Source of the DNA: Paramacrobiotus metropolitanus
Lineage: Eukaryota > Tardigrada > Eutardigrada > Parachela > Macrobiotidae
Reading direction: 5' to 3'
Assembly: GCF_019649055.1 (NCBI RefSeq)
Contig: NW_026570241.1
Coordinates: forward strand, 1,006,501-1,070,500
DNA length: 64,000 nt
The position numbers and the translations under genes are program-made. Position 1 is the first letter of the stretch. Each line of letters begins with the position of its first letter. Shown here one piece after another: positions 45,491 through 56,100 of this stretch. The notes beneath the pieces are model-generated. The model saw only the letters and a list, made by a program, of their open reading frames with translations. It did not search any database and was not told where the DNA came from.

Positions 45491-47047
45491 ATTGACATTA
45501 TCGGCCTTATTATGCGAAACGCACTCATTTTATTGATGTACTGTTTACGTCGGTTGCTGTTTTTACAAACAAAAGTCGATCAAATCTGTTATTATGGCAA
45601 AGGTTCAGGTTTTATTCACAAAATCTGGCTTATTCAAAATCGACAAATTGTCACGATCGTCTTGTTGTTGAACTGTACAGTCTACGCCCCAATAGCTAAA
45701 GCCGTTGTTTTACGAATGGGCAAGAGTGTACCTGATCTCTGTTTTGCGAAGAGCAATTGAAGTTAACGTTTTAATCGTTAACTTGTTTTAACGACGTGAG
45801 AGAAACGCCGGCACGGCTGATCTCTCATTCTGCGGCTCACGAACAATAGCTTTTGTTCGGAACAGCACCTACCGCCTTCCGTTGATGGCTTGGCGTTAGC
45901 CAGCCTGGCCAATTCTTGGAAAAGTTACCTGCCTGTTTCCTATCGCTCAGCGGAGGATGGCCTAGTTACGTGTACTGCATTCGCGAAGACGGCTTACTGG
46001 TTGTGTAGCACGATCTGTGTTAGCATTTTGTCTTTTGCACGCGGACTGGAATTTAGAAGCTGTTCAACGATTGTTCAGTGTATATTTGCCGTGTTAATTT
46101 ATTTACCCGCCTTCCCGCCCTGTCGCTGGCTTCTAACGTTCTCCAAGTATTTTTTGTTTAAGTATCAAACTCTATCTGCAGCACTGTACACAATTCTGAT
46201 TAAAGGTCTGACCTCACTCGCGCAGCTCTCTCGCTATGGTACGCGCAGAACCGCACCGGAAGGCAGTCTCATCCCCCTGGCCACGAATCAGGTGGTGGTC
46301 CCAACTCCCTGGGTGGGAGTCCCCTGGCCACGTATCAGGTGTCGCCAACCTCCCTGGCCACGAATCAGGGAGGACACCTGGCCACGCATCAGGTGTCTGC
46401 GATGGCATACACGCGCACACGCATACGCATACACTCCTTCCCGGTGGCCGTGCATGTTCTGACGATACCACGAGACTCCGCGGCCGAGCTGAGGCTGGCC
46501 ATTTGCCCCAAACCATTTGTCGGCGTTTCTCGAACATAGGCGTTAATACACAGGCGTGGAACGACAAGGACGCAGGCCAAAGCACCGGTAGTTTTAAAGT
46601 TTTAGGCCTTGTCGTTATCCACCTACGCTGTTGCTATCTCTGTATCTGGCGAAAACGTGTCTCGGTACAAGTACTTAACAATTGATTGAATTATCTTCAT
46701 GCGCTGAACAACTACTCGTAGATAAGATAGAATGCAGAGTAGGATTATCGGAAACAATAGTGTTTCCTTTATGCATATTTCGTGCTTTCACATCATGAAA
46801 TATGCATTATGTACTGCACAGTTTGTACAGAGTCGCGCTATTATGGAACCGGGAGCAGTATCGCTAGTAGAAAATTGTAAGACTTCGAAAAACAATCGCA
46901 CCTATTTGTAAAGTTATCTGATTTCTATGCAAATACATTTTGTGAAGGCGGAACTTAAATCTCATGTACAGTATATAATTATTTTATGAGCTCCATCTGC
47001 TCACTGCATCGGTAATTGCCGAAATCTCTGTAGCGTCCAACTGAATC
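45491..47047. other. Intergenic with a small minisatellite
   Basis: No supported gene. The 190-codon frame at 45890-46462 runs through repeat DNA and shows no motif. At about 46766-46800 an 11-base inverted repeat (ATGCATATTTC/GAAATATGCAT) is present. Confidence 0.4.
46277..46393 (+). repeat. Minisatellite, four copies of a 16-bp core
   Basis: CTGGCCACGNATCAGG occurs at 46277, 46324, 46354 and 46378, with A, T, A and C at the variable base and irregular spacers of CCAACTCCC or GGTGTC type. Confidence 0.85.
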
Positions 47048-50000
47048 ATGGAGAATCACGCTGACCTGACAGAAAATGAAATGATGGGCTCTAACTGTCA
47101 GTATTCATACAAAACCAGTCATTACATTGGAAGAGGCGCATTCGGAACGGTATACAAGGCCACTGTTGAGGAACGTGGAAATTTTGATGGTGATGAAACG
47201 GTTGCTGTACAGGTTACTCATTTGGACAAGAACGTAGACTTAGTGATTACTAATACAAGCTGGGTTAAGCTGCGCGAAAGATGGAGCAAACTCCTAAGTT
47301 TAAGGCATGATCACTTATTGGTGTACCATAAAGTTTCCGTATTCAGGGCGCTTAAGGGCCTGTACGTCGAATTCGTTATGGACTACTGTCGAGGTAAGAC
47401 CTACTGCAGTACTTTTATACAAACACGAACTTAATGAAAGCAGCTTAGAGAAAACCAGAACAGCAGCAGAACTACACCCTGGTCACGCCAAGTTGGCGGC
47501 ATCCCTTTAAGAACTTCCCTCCAACCACTGGTTAAAAACTTAACCTTCTTCCAACTTTTATGGTATGGCCCAATGTATCCCACATCGTTTGGACTCATGG
47601 GATCCAAGATTTGAGCGCGTGACGAATCTTAGGAAGATCAAAACTGGGTTGACAATGCGCTGCAGTCTAGCTACCGTGGCTGCCTTCCCATTATTCAAAA
47701 TTCTTTTTAAATTCCCACGTATGCCTTAGCCCACCGGCTTCAACTTAGGTAAGTTACCCACCCAGTGGTAATTCGTAATACACGTCATACCGTTGAATTA
47801 AAGTTACTCCTGGATCAGGGCTGCGGTATAGCTGTGGGCGTGGTCAAAAGGTAGGACGGTCTCCTTCGCGAGGTTACTGTGTAACCGTGGGAAGTTCTTT
47901 TTGGCCATGCTTTGCAAAATACAGTCCAGAAGGAATTGGGCTTCAACTTAGGTATCACCGTTTGCAAAATAAGCGCGCGATATTGCAGACTAAGCAAGCC
48001 GAATTTTGCTCCCCATGGCGTTTTGTGTGTTTGGTCCAGCCGATGAATTTCAGCTTTTGTTCACGAAACAGCGTCTCAGTTGTCCCCAAACTATTCTTAA
48101 TTTCAAGCATCTGAAGTTGTTCCTGATTTTCTGGATCAATTAAATTCGTTTCAAACACTGCCTTGACTCGTTCAATCGATGCTTTCGCTTCGTTAGGTGT
48201 TTCTCGCGACATTGCAACAAAAGCCAAGTCAATTTATACTCAGAAAATGCGCAAGAAAAAACTGCATTGGAAACTGTAAAAATATTGGATATTCATGCGC
48301 AACACGATTCGACAGAAAAATAAAATTTCAGGCCGCCAACTTGGCGTGACCAGGGTGTATTTTTTGTAATCTGTGGTACATACAGTGCATACATACAACC
48401 ATACAGTGCATACATACACCTGTGGTACATACAGTGCATACATACAACCATACAGTGCATACATACACCTGTGGTACATACAGTGCTAAGGATCATAATA
48501 TCGTACATATTCCTAAATCTCTATGTTTTTAAGATGGAGATCTGGCGCTAATCATGGCCAAACTGCGAAAAAACCAAATGTTATTGGAGCAAGCAGCAGC
48601 CATATGCTATGCGGTTCAAATCGCTGATGGGTTGGAGTTTTTACATAAAAACAACATCATTCACGGTGATATCAAGCCGGATAACATTTTCGTCAATCGA
48701 ACGTAAGATCAGCACCCAGTTTTAGTAATCGGAGATCTGGATGATGTGGTACCAATGCGTCACGGAGTGACCAGCTCAAACGATATTCCACATTTGCGAG
48801 GGAGCATCCGTTATATGTCTCCTGAGATGTTAAGGAAATTTGTACATGAACCATATGATACTCCAGGCCGGGCTACGGACATCTGGAGTTTAGGTTGCAT
48901 CATTCATGATCTAGCCGATCGTTGTTTCGGAATCGAAAGACGAGTGATGTATAAGATGAATTCGCTGTCCATATACGATGGTATAATTATTGATATAGTA
49001 CAAAGAAGGAAATGATTGCCACGAAAATTATAGATGGATATGTCCCACTTATCAGCGAAATAGTTTCCCCGATATTTACGGAACTCATTGAATTGTGCTT
49101 ACGAAAGGAAAGCAAGTCTAGGCCATCGGCAGAAAATTTAAAAACCCTTCTGCTTGATAATATGCCGGTAATAACAATTAGCAACAAAAGCCCTCGTAAT
49201 TTTGGCACTCGTACCTCGCGATGTATTTGCGGAAATGGTTCGAATATTCATGAATTTTTCCGCCTGGGTTGTCAAGATGCTACCACCAAACCATCCGATA
49301 GTAAGAAGCAAAATATGACGATATTTTTGGATTTTAAACTTCCTAGCGAAATTGTAGTACTTTGTTTCAAGCGCCGCGGAAAGATTTCTTTTAAAAATTC
49401 GCAGTTTTCGCAGAAAGCAGTTTTCGCTTTATATTATATATATATTCGCCTTATATTATATATATATATATATATTTTCGCTTTATATTATATATACATA
49501 TTATATATATAAATATAATATCGTACGAGATGTACAATGTTATAATGAAAACTCCTTTTAGATGGAAGGCTTAATGGAATTAGAGAGGAATCAGGCCAAG
49601 CTCCCGCCTCCAGGTTGCCGGCGGAAAATAATGGAGTAATCTCACCACGTCGTCCGGCTTCTCCTGTGCCTTTTTTCAGAACTCATCTGGAAGAGCAACA
49701 AGAGCAGCTGCTTATTACAGAGGGACAAACACACAGCAAGACTCACATAATGAGTTCCTTATCGCCGGCCAGTGTCGACAATAGCGGTCACGGTTTCACT
49801 TCGCCGGATGTGCCGGTTGGGTCCAGCACCCGACCTTATAGAGCAGCACCGCCACCACCGAATACTTTACACCGTTCTTTACCGCAGCTTACGGAGAATC
49901 TGCCACCGGCGGAAGATGTACATGCTGCATTACGCTTACCGCCCGAACGTACCGGTTATTTGAACCGGTCGTACAGTGCGCAAACCGTCGTTACGGTACC

Positions 50001-51572
50001 GGATAGAGTGAGTACCGCAAAACTAGCTCCTAATTCGTCAAGCCAACTCCAGTTTCATAGGCCTGCACCGCCACCACCGCTGCTCAAATCGCAGATTAGT
50101 TTGCCTTCAATTATTTCGAGCGGAACGGTGGTAGTTGCTCGAAAATCCACAGCCCCATTACCGCATTACCGAGCCGAAAATCTCAAGCGGGTTAAAAGCA
50201 AGTCCCACAGTGCACAAAGCATGGTCACGATGCCGCAAACCGGAAGGGCTTTTGGGAATTTTTTGCCAAGCCAGCTTATAATCAGCAGACCGGCACCACC
50301 GCCACCTGTTGGTCAACATCGCTCGTCATCACTGCTGACAGTTCCGTCACCGACGTCACGAGAAACTGCAACACACTCATGGCCAAGACAAATGATGACG
50401 CACAACGAAACTGTTCAGCGTTCACAAATAAGTCAGAACATAAATATTCGTTGGGTACAACCATTATATTAACATTACACCTTGACATATTCAGAGAGAC
50501 CATCAAATCAACGGATACCACCTCCTCCACACCCGAATGCGCGTACATCCGGTGTTGTAAGCAAGACTGCGATGGCTAATGGTAAAAATAAAGTCAAATC
50601 AAAAAAAAATGTTATTAAAATAAAAGAACTGTGTTCTTAAGAAGACGCTGCTGTCTTTCACTTATATTTACTTTGTTTTTCCCAGATTATCATTATCGTT
50701 TGTGCTATTACTTGTTCCTAGACCCAGGTACAGCAAACGACGAAATACATACAGGATTCGCGCCTTCTCCCGAACGCTAACAGAGCCAGACCATGATAAA
50801 GAAATCTCCTCCCACTCACGCTGATCGCAAAGTTGACAAGAGAAGCGCTACATTCAACGTACCCCAGAAAAGGAGCGCAACCTCTCAGTCATCCAAGCGC
50901 AGAACATCTGAGCGCAGTAAGTTGTCTAAACTGCTAACGACACTTTTAAGCCAATGATACTGACACCAAGAATTTTCTTCCAGAAACGACATGGTTATCT
51001 AAGATTGCCAAGCCGTTAGGAGTTGAGCGGGCTAGACGGGAAACCTCACCGTTGACAGCCGATAAAATCAGCTTGCCGCAAAAGGGATCATTCCAGTACG
51101 AACTTCTAACCTATAATACTTGCATTTGCCGGATCACTGGTGTTTGGTTTGCTTGACATGCAAAACATGCTGGCACATTGTTGCTTGTAACCTCGTTTTT
51201 TATGTAAAATCTGTGTTTGTGTATTCGTATGCACAAACCAAGCATTCATACTGCAGCACTCGTGTTTCCTAGACTAACGTGACCTTTACGCGTTAAATAC
51301 TGGTAGCAGACCATTGGACTGGCCGCTCTTGCGCTGTTCGAGGTTTTGCCAAATAACGACGGATCCGCGCAAGGAAACGAGATACTTAAAAATATCAAAT
51401 AACAGGGTCATATGTATTTTTTAGGCATACTGCGCACATTGGGTGGGATCAACAAAAAAGGTGTTACAGTTATCACGGTGACATTTCTTCGGAGGAACTC
51501 CAAGCAGCACAGATGAGCAGGTTATTGGAATTATGGAAGCCTGAAAAAACCAACGTTTCGGATTTGGAGTAG
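47048..51572 (+). CDS. Degenerate protein kinase with proline-rich region and C-terminal CRIB motif
   Basis: Exons 47048-47393, 48534-48702, 48775-48948, 48999-49300, 49562-50454, 50497-50556, 50784-50916, 50984-51095 and 51425-51572; all junction phases agree and give 778 aa. Kinase domain (about 20-290): GRGAFGTVY loop intact, beta-3 VAVQV with Gln 55 where Lys is expected, HGDIKPDN (159-166) with the Arg of HRD lost, GSIRYMSPEM, ATDIWSLGC and LRKESKSRPSA. Residues 331-650 are proline-rich with three (R)(P/A)APPPP motifs and two SAQxxVTxP motifs, likely SH3/EVH1/profilin ligands. Near the C terminus, ISLPQKGSFQHTAHIGWD (721-738) fits the Cdc42/Rac-binding CRIB consensus. A 72-base segment (48703-48774) is treated here as an intron because it opens with GTAAG and contains an in-frame TAA. 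Probable pseudokinase scaffold in GTPase/actin signalling; could instead be two genes split near 50600. Confidence 0.68.
47475..48357. mobile_element. TIR transposon (883 bp) with TA target site, in the kinase gene intron
   Basis: Perfect 26-base inverted ends begin CACCCTGGTCACGCCAAGTT (47475-47500 and 48332-48357), each bordered outside by TA (47473-47474 and 48358-48359), as in Tc1/mariner-type insertion. No transposase motif was found. A 90-codon minus-strand frame (48227-47955, starting MAFVAMSRETPNEAK) lies inside; it may be a captured fragment or chance. Confidence 0.85.
48372..48486. repeat. 49-bp tandem repeat, about 2.3 copies
   Basis: Units start TGTGGTACATACAGTGCATA at 48372, 48421 and 48470 (partial). 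Each holds two ACAGTGCATACATACA half-units, a nested repeat. It sits 13 bases outside the transposon right end. Confidence 0.88.
48703..48774 (+). other. 72-nt intron or former exon segment with the DFG-equivalent
   Basis: Starts GTAAGATC and ends GTGACCAG. Read in the kinase frame it begins (after the shared codon) with TAA and then encodes PVLVIGDLDDVV, matching beta-8 and the DFG region with DLD in place of DFG. Length is a multiple of three, and removal keeps the frame. Confidence 0.6.
49430..49522. repeat. TA microsatellite in an intron
   Basis: Three runs of TATATA separated by TTCGCTTTATATTA or TTCGCCTTATATTA words, within the intron 49301-49561. Confidence 0.9.
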
Positions 51573-53682
51573 AATCTTTGTTCCGTGATACAATTCAGTG
51601 CAAACATCGGTTTGGGAAGTGGGATTCAGTAAACGTAAAAACTGTCTTTCTTCGTGGAAAATGATGTCGAATTTTGTGGAACTGCTGATTCAGCTTTCGA
51701 CGATGATGGTATCAATATGGCGAAACTAACAATAAGGCTAACCTTTTCAGTACATTTTGCGGGATGGCTAAAGCTACACAACCGAATGGGTGCTGTAATT
51801 CATTCATACAAAATTTCTCTTTAAGTTTCTGAATTTTCACGCGGTAATATATTTTAGATTTGTATTAGCGCTTTGCGCAGGCGGAAAAGAAAGCAAATAT
51901 TAGAAAATGACATGTATAAACAAAACAAATTCTTCCTAGTACCTGCTATTACAGTACTGTACAATCCTACCTCGGGATCATCTAGTGTGGTGTGATATAG
52001 GCTCCGTAAATGGTTAACGCTGATCATTACTGCTGTGCTGATTGTGAAATAATAAGAGCACCAGTTAATGGATTATGTTTCTGTGAATGGATGGATAGTT
52101 TTCTTTGCAGAGAATTGTATCGGTTACGTTGTTATGCCGCACTTATGTACAGCTATTTCTGACATCCGTGCGGAATCCCTCAAAACCGAATGTGTATGAA
52201 ACCCATATACTTCCGGTTAAAAGATCAGTGCAACCTAAAATTATTTGTTTATGCAGCTGAATTAATTTGTTATGATCAAAAAGAGGAAAACAGGTGAGCC
52301 ATCAAACGGGTCACAAGTCCTTTGTAAAAAAAAATAATAAGAAAATTGCGGCTGCGCCGATCACAGCTTGCACCGTTCAACGTCAAAGTAAATTACACAT
52401 TGGAACACATATTTTACGATTTGAAAATAAAAATCCGGATAAAGCAAGATATATTTGAACAGTTAGTCTTTTAGAAGTACTTCTGATTTCGTAAAGGTCA
52501 CGCTATACACATCACGGAACTATGGTATTCTTTCTTATGAGATTTTAGAACGCGCGTGCTCGGCGCTTTAAAGCGTGTTTCCCAAGCCCTTGTTTCAGTT
52601 CATTACATGGTTGACAATTATACGGATAATTACGCGTATAAAACAGCAGTAACGTAAAAGTTGAAAATTCGAAGTAAACTGCTACAGTAACTCAAAGCAG
52701 CTTGCATCTATTACTATATCAAACTCATATTCCGATACTCTGTGTACTGAGGATTGGGTCATCATTCTCAGTACAGCAGTCATATAACTGCTGTCAGTGT
52801 CGTACACAAATAATGATGCCTTCTTGTGAAAAACTGTACATACTTCCTTAGCATAAGGGATCTTTCTAAGGCCGTTACCATTCTTGGCAATACTTGGCCA
52901 CACGGTGATTTTTAATTACATGTAACTTCAACTCTTCTGTATCTCTAGGAAGAGCGACAAAAGCCTGAGGAAACAAAACGCATTACAGGTATGTTCCAGT
53001 TAACGAAGGATGCGCGACTTCAGACATCCACTTTCCATTTACAAGAATAGATTAACTGGTGCAGCCAACAATGAAATCTCGTACTGCTTTCATTACGATT
53101 GCAAGGAGCACTAAAATAAAGCGGCAAGTCATCGGGAGTTTTTGCACAAACCGGACGTTTTTAGCATTACGAATAATATACCCTGCGATGCGGGGGACCG
53201 TTTAAAAATTGTCTGATAATTAAACACCGAGTTTCATCATAAAATCGTAAACAGGATAACAAGAAAAGAGTTCAAAAGCGTGCGGCTTTTTAAATTGTAA
53301 TTAATTCATGCGGGGCATTGCGGAGGATGCCGGAACGCCGGATTTAAACTGTCTCTAGCAGGAACACGGAATGATTAACATCCGCTTAATCAATTCCAGG
53401 TGGATAATGTTTCAATAGGTGTATGGACAGCGTCAATGTTAACCGCGCGCACAAGTATGATAGTAAGACTAAAGGGTGATTTTTCAGTTTCACGGCTGAT
53501 GCCAAGCCCGCGCAACCTCAACGGCTGTATCGTCGTCGGCATCGCGCAGTTTCCGTTTGCAGACATCCACAACTGGTTCCGCATGTTAACTGTTCTGGAC
53601 TGTCTCTGTTGCTTTTGGTTATCAATCCAGCCTGGTACAAGTTCTCAACCTCTCTTTTGCGCGAAAGAGTTTCCATTCTGGG
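51573..53682. other. Intergenic, possible degraded minus-strand coding fragment
   Basis: Mostly AT-rich. On the minus strand, 52970-52880 after TTTCCTCAG reads AFVALPRDTEELKLH, and 52903-52682 is a second open frame with YDTDSSYMTAVLRMM and EFDIVIDASCFELL. Neither is recognised, and they are in different frames. Confidence 0.3.
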
Positions 53683-54865
53683 ATGCTAATTTCAATGGCG
53701 AACAATTCAAATTTTTCCTTTAACACCAACACCACGAAGTCCACAACTATTTCGACTACAGAGATATCTATCTGGATTGTGATTCAGCTAGGACTGAGCG
53801 CGGTGGCGGCCATCTTGATAATTTTGCTGCTAATCGTCATGCAACGTATGCAGGCGTTAAATAGCGGCTCGGGACTGCTGATCGCCCCTTCCCTCGTCAT
53901 AGATTTGGTACTGGGTCTTGTGATCAGTCCGGCCATTTGTATTCCCATCTATCTCACCCAGATGCGCATCCCTTTCTCCTACAGTTGTGGCATGGATGCT
54001 GGATTTTTCCTAGTACTGTTCATGAATGCCGGCAACTGGTCATCGGTGGCCGTCGCTTTTAATCGCTTTGTGGCCATTATCCTACCGCATGCCTACCATA
54101 ATATCGCGTCAAAACGGCTTTCCCTGCTCGCAGTGGGTGTGGTGTGGGGCATTGCTCTCGGTCTTGATGTACCGGTATTCTTCTTCACTCCAGATTTAAA
54201 GCGCAGCAGAACAGCATCCGGAATATGTGGATTAAGTAACGGCTATGCGCTGACTATTCTCCTGATATTAGGCTTGTACTTTCCAGCTGCTTTAATGGGC
54301 CTTACGTACTGCAGTCTATTTATTTTTTCGCGGATTCTGCGACGATCCGAGATACCGGGTGAAAGCAATACCGTTCAGCGGTTGCGCTCAAGAACCATGC
54401 AAAGACGGCTGTCTGTGGCCAAAGCGCTGGTGCTGTCGTTTATATGGTACTGCATCTGCATTTTACCACCGGCCATTGTCACCAATGCTGGTGGAGCGTG
54501 GAGCAAAGAGCTGAGATTCATTTTGTATACCAGAGCTGTTCAAGTGGTGGGATACGGTGCAAGTCCAGTAAGCAAGTTTATATATGACACAATTTATGAA
54601 TGTACTCGTGTTACATACAAGTGTACATTAATGTCAATACACATTAGGAAAACATTAATTTATTTTGGGTAATTTCCAGTGAATCGAGTCTTTCTGTACA
54701 ATTCGTAAATCAATAAAAAGACAAATTGCTTCATTAAAACTTCTTTTGTTTCAGGTTTCTAAATTAGGAGCAAATGATAACGCTTCTTTAGTGCTTGTGC
54801 ATCTTTTTAAATTCTACACCGAGCAGATGAGACGTCGTATGTCGCCAAGCGAAACTGAATACTAA
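53683..54865 (+). CDS. Diverged seven-transmembrane GPCR (class A-like)
   Basis: Exons 53683-54567 and 54755-54865, phase 0, 331 aa. The N terminus is Asn/Thr-rich with several glycosylation sites. TM1 is IQLGLSAVAAILIILL; TM3 ends AVAFNRFVAIILP (DRY-equivalent NRF); TM4 is GVVWGIALGLDVPVFFF; a Cys lies in the second loop; TM6 is VAKALVLSFIWYCICILPP. The donor GTAAGC follows the codons ASP, and the acceptor TTTCAG opens a last exon VSKLGAND. The intron is at the same place as in the SRX-like array (after STP). Without splicing the frame would continue to 54672 with no homology. ATG 53695 is an alternative start. No paralogue of equal similarity is in the window; ligand unknown. Confidence 0.78.
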
Positions 54866-56100
54866 TTTTGCATCGATTTTGCAACCCACCTTTTCAGAAC
54901 GCTTTTCTGGCAGTTTGTACACTTAATTAGATTATCAGCGGGATCGACCGGCACCATCCATTTAGCTATATTTTTGCGGTCGTTATACTGTAGATAAGCG
55001 ATCGCAATTTTTCCCGTTTAGCGGCATTTGATTACTAGTACCTATCTTTCATGGCACAGATACGAAAACGCTCAGTATAAGAATGCGCAATTACATGCCC
55101 AACCCTACAACACCAGGAAATAATTAATTTATTTTTAGATATTCTTCTTTGCTACTAACCGGGAGTACAGGAAAACCTTAAAGCACCTTTGGACGAACCG
55201 TCTCTGTTCCAAGGAAACGCTTACAGTACAACCGGCTCATCCCGTTGATGTCTCCGCAAGCGGTCATCATCGGCACGCCTCGCAAGTGCTCACCGTTCCT
55301 CAGCCAGAAAGGCAAGTTAGCGATACATTCCCGCCTCGAAGGGCTTTGAACTGCTTGTGTATGCCGACTGATGAGCGGACCCAACGAGCTGTCAGAAGTG
55401 TCGATAGTCACCAACTTGCTGATAAAAATCTTGTACTGTTCCGGAGACCATCAGCAACGAACCATGGGTTTAAATAACCCGCTAAAAACCTCTTTACCTG
55501 GGTTTTTGTAAGACCACTTGATAAATGTTAGATCTGTATAAAACGAATCTTTAGATTCCGTAACTGCTTAACCATGCTGCTTCAGCCTGTGCGCAGGTGT
55601 TTTTACATATGCATATCACAAATACAGATAACTCTGTTCAGTTATTAAAAAACTGTTTGCGAGTATTCTGCACATGACCGCGTTTGTGTTCTTCTTTAGC
55701 CTTTTGGAAACTGTACAAAGTATTGTACGATGCTACTGACTATAATAAAATATACTGGAAGAAATTTATCTACATAATATTACCATGGATAGCATTATAA
55801 TCATGGCCCAGGATTATAACGCTATCCGAGTAATATGTTTACCAGGATTCCTGGCAAACGATTTTCTTTTCTATAAACAACTTCGCAGGAGGTTGAACAA
55901 TCGTACGCACTAAGTACGTACAAAATGAAACCAAGTAGAAATGGAACTATAAAAATAAAACTAGACATGTAGAGCCCCACAAAACGACACGCTCGAGTTA
56001 AAACGCATAAAACACCCAAAGCACGAAACAATGAAAATCAAAAGTAAAACCGCACAATTGTACGGTAATAATAGGTTGATACAGCACACAGCAGCGATTT
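54866..56100. other. Intergenic
   Basis: No gene. Open frames near 55178-55477 overlap on both strands and lack motifs. Confidence 0.4.

Noticed and set aside
45890-46685. Frames of 149 and 190 codons upstream of the kinase gene
   Set aside because: They run through the minisatellite in alternative frames and show no domain.
48240-48508. Repetitive Tyr/Cys/Met-rich minus-strand frames
   Set aside because: They are translations of the 49-bp tandem repeat.
48701-48709. Genetic-code reassignment of TAA as an explanation for the stop inside the kinase domain
   Set aside because: Clear genes in the window end at TAA (for example 18177-18179 and the cyclase at 23431-23433), so TAA is a normal stop.
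48703-48719. A 17-base intron GTAAGATCAGCACCCAG in the kinase gene
   Set aside because: Too short for a spliceosomal intron, and its removal breaks the frame; the 72-base version keeps it.
48949-48998. A frameshift in the kinase domain near 48985
   Set aside because: A normal 50-base GT-AG intron explains the change of frame exactly (GTATAAG to GATATAG).
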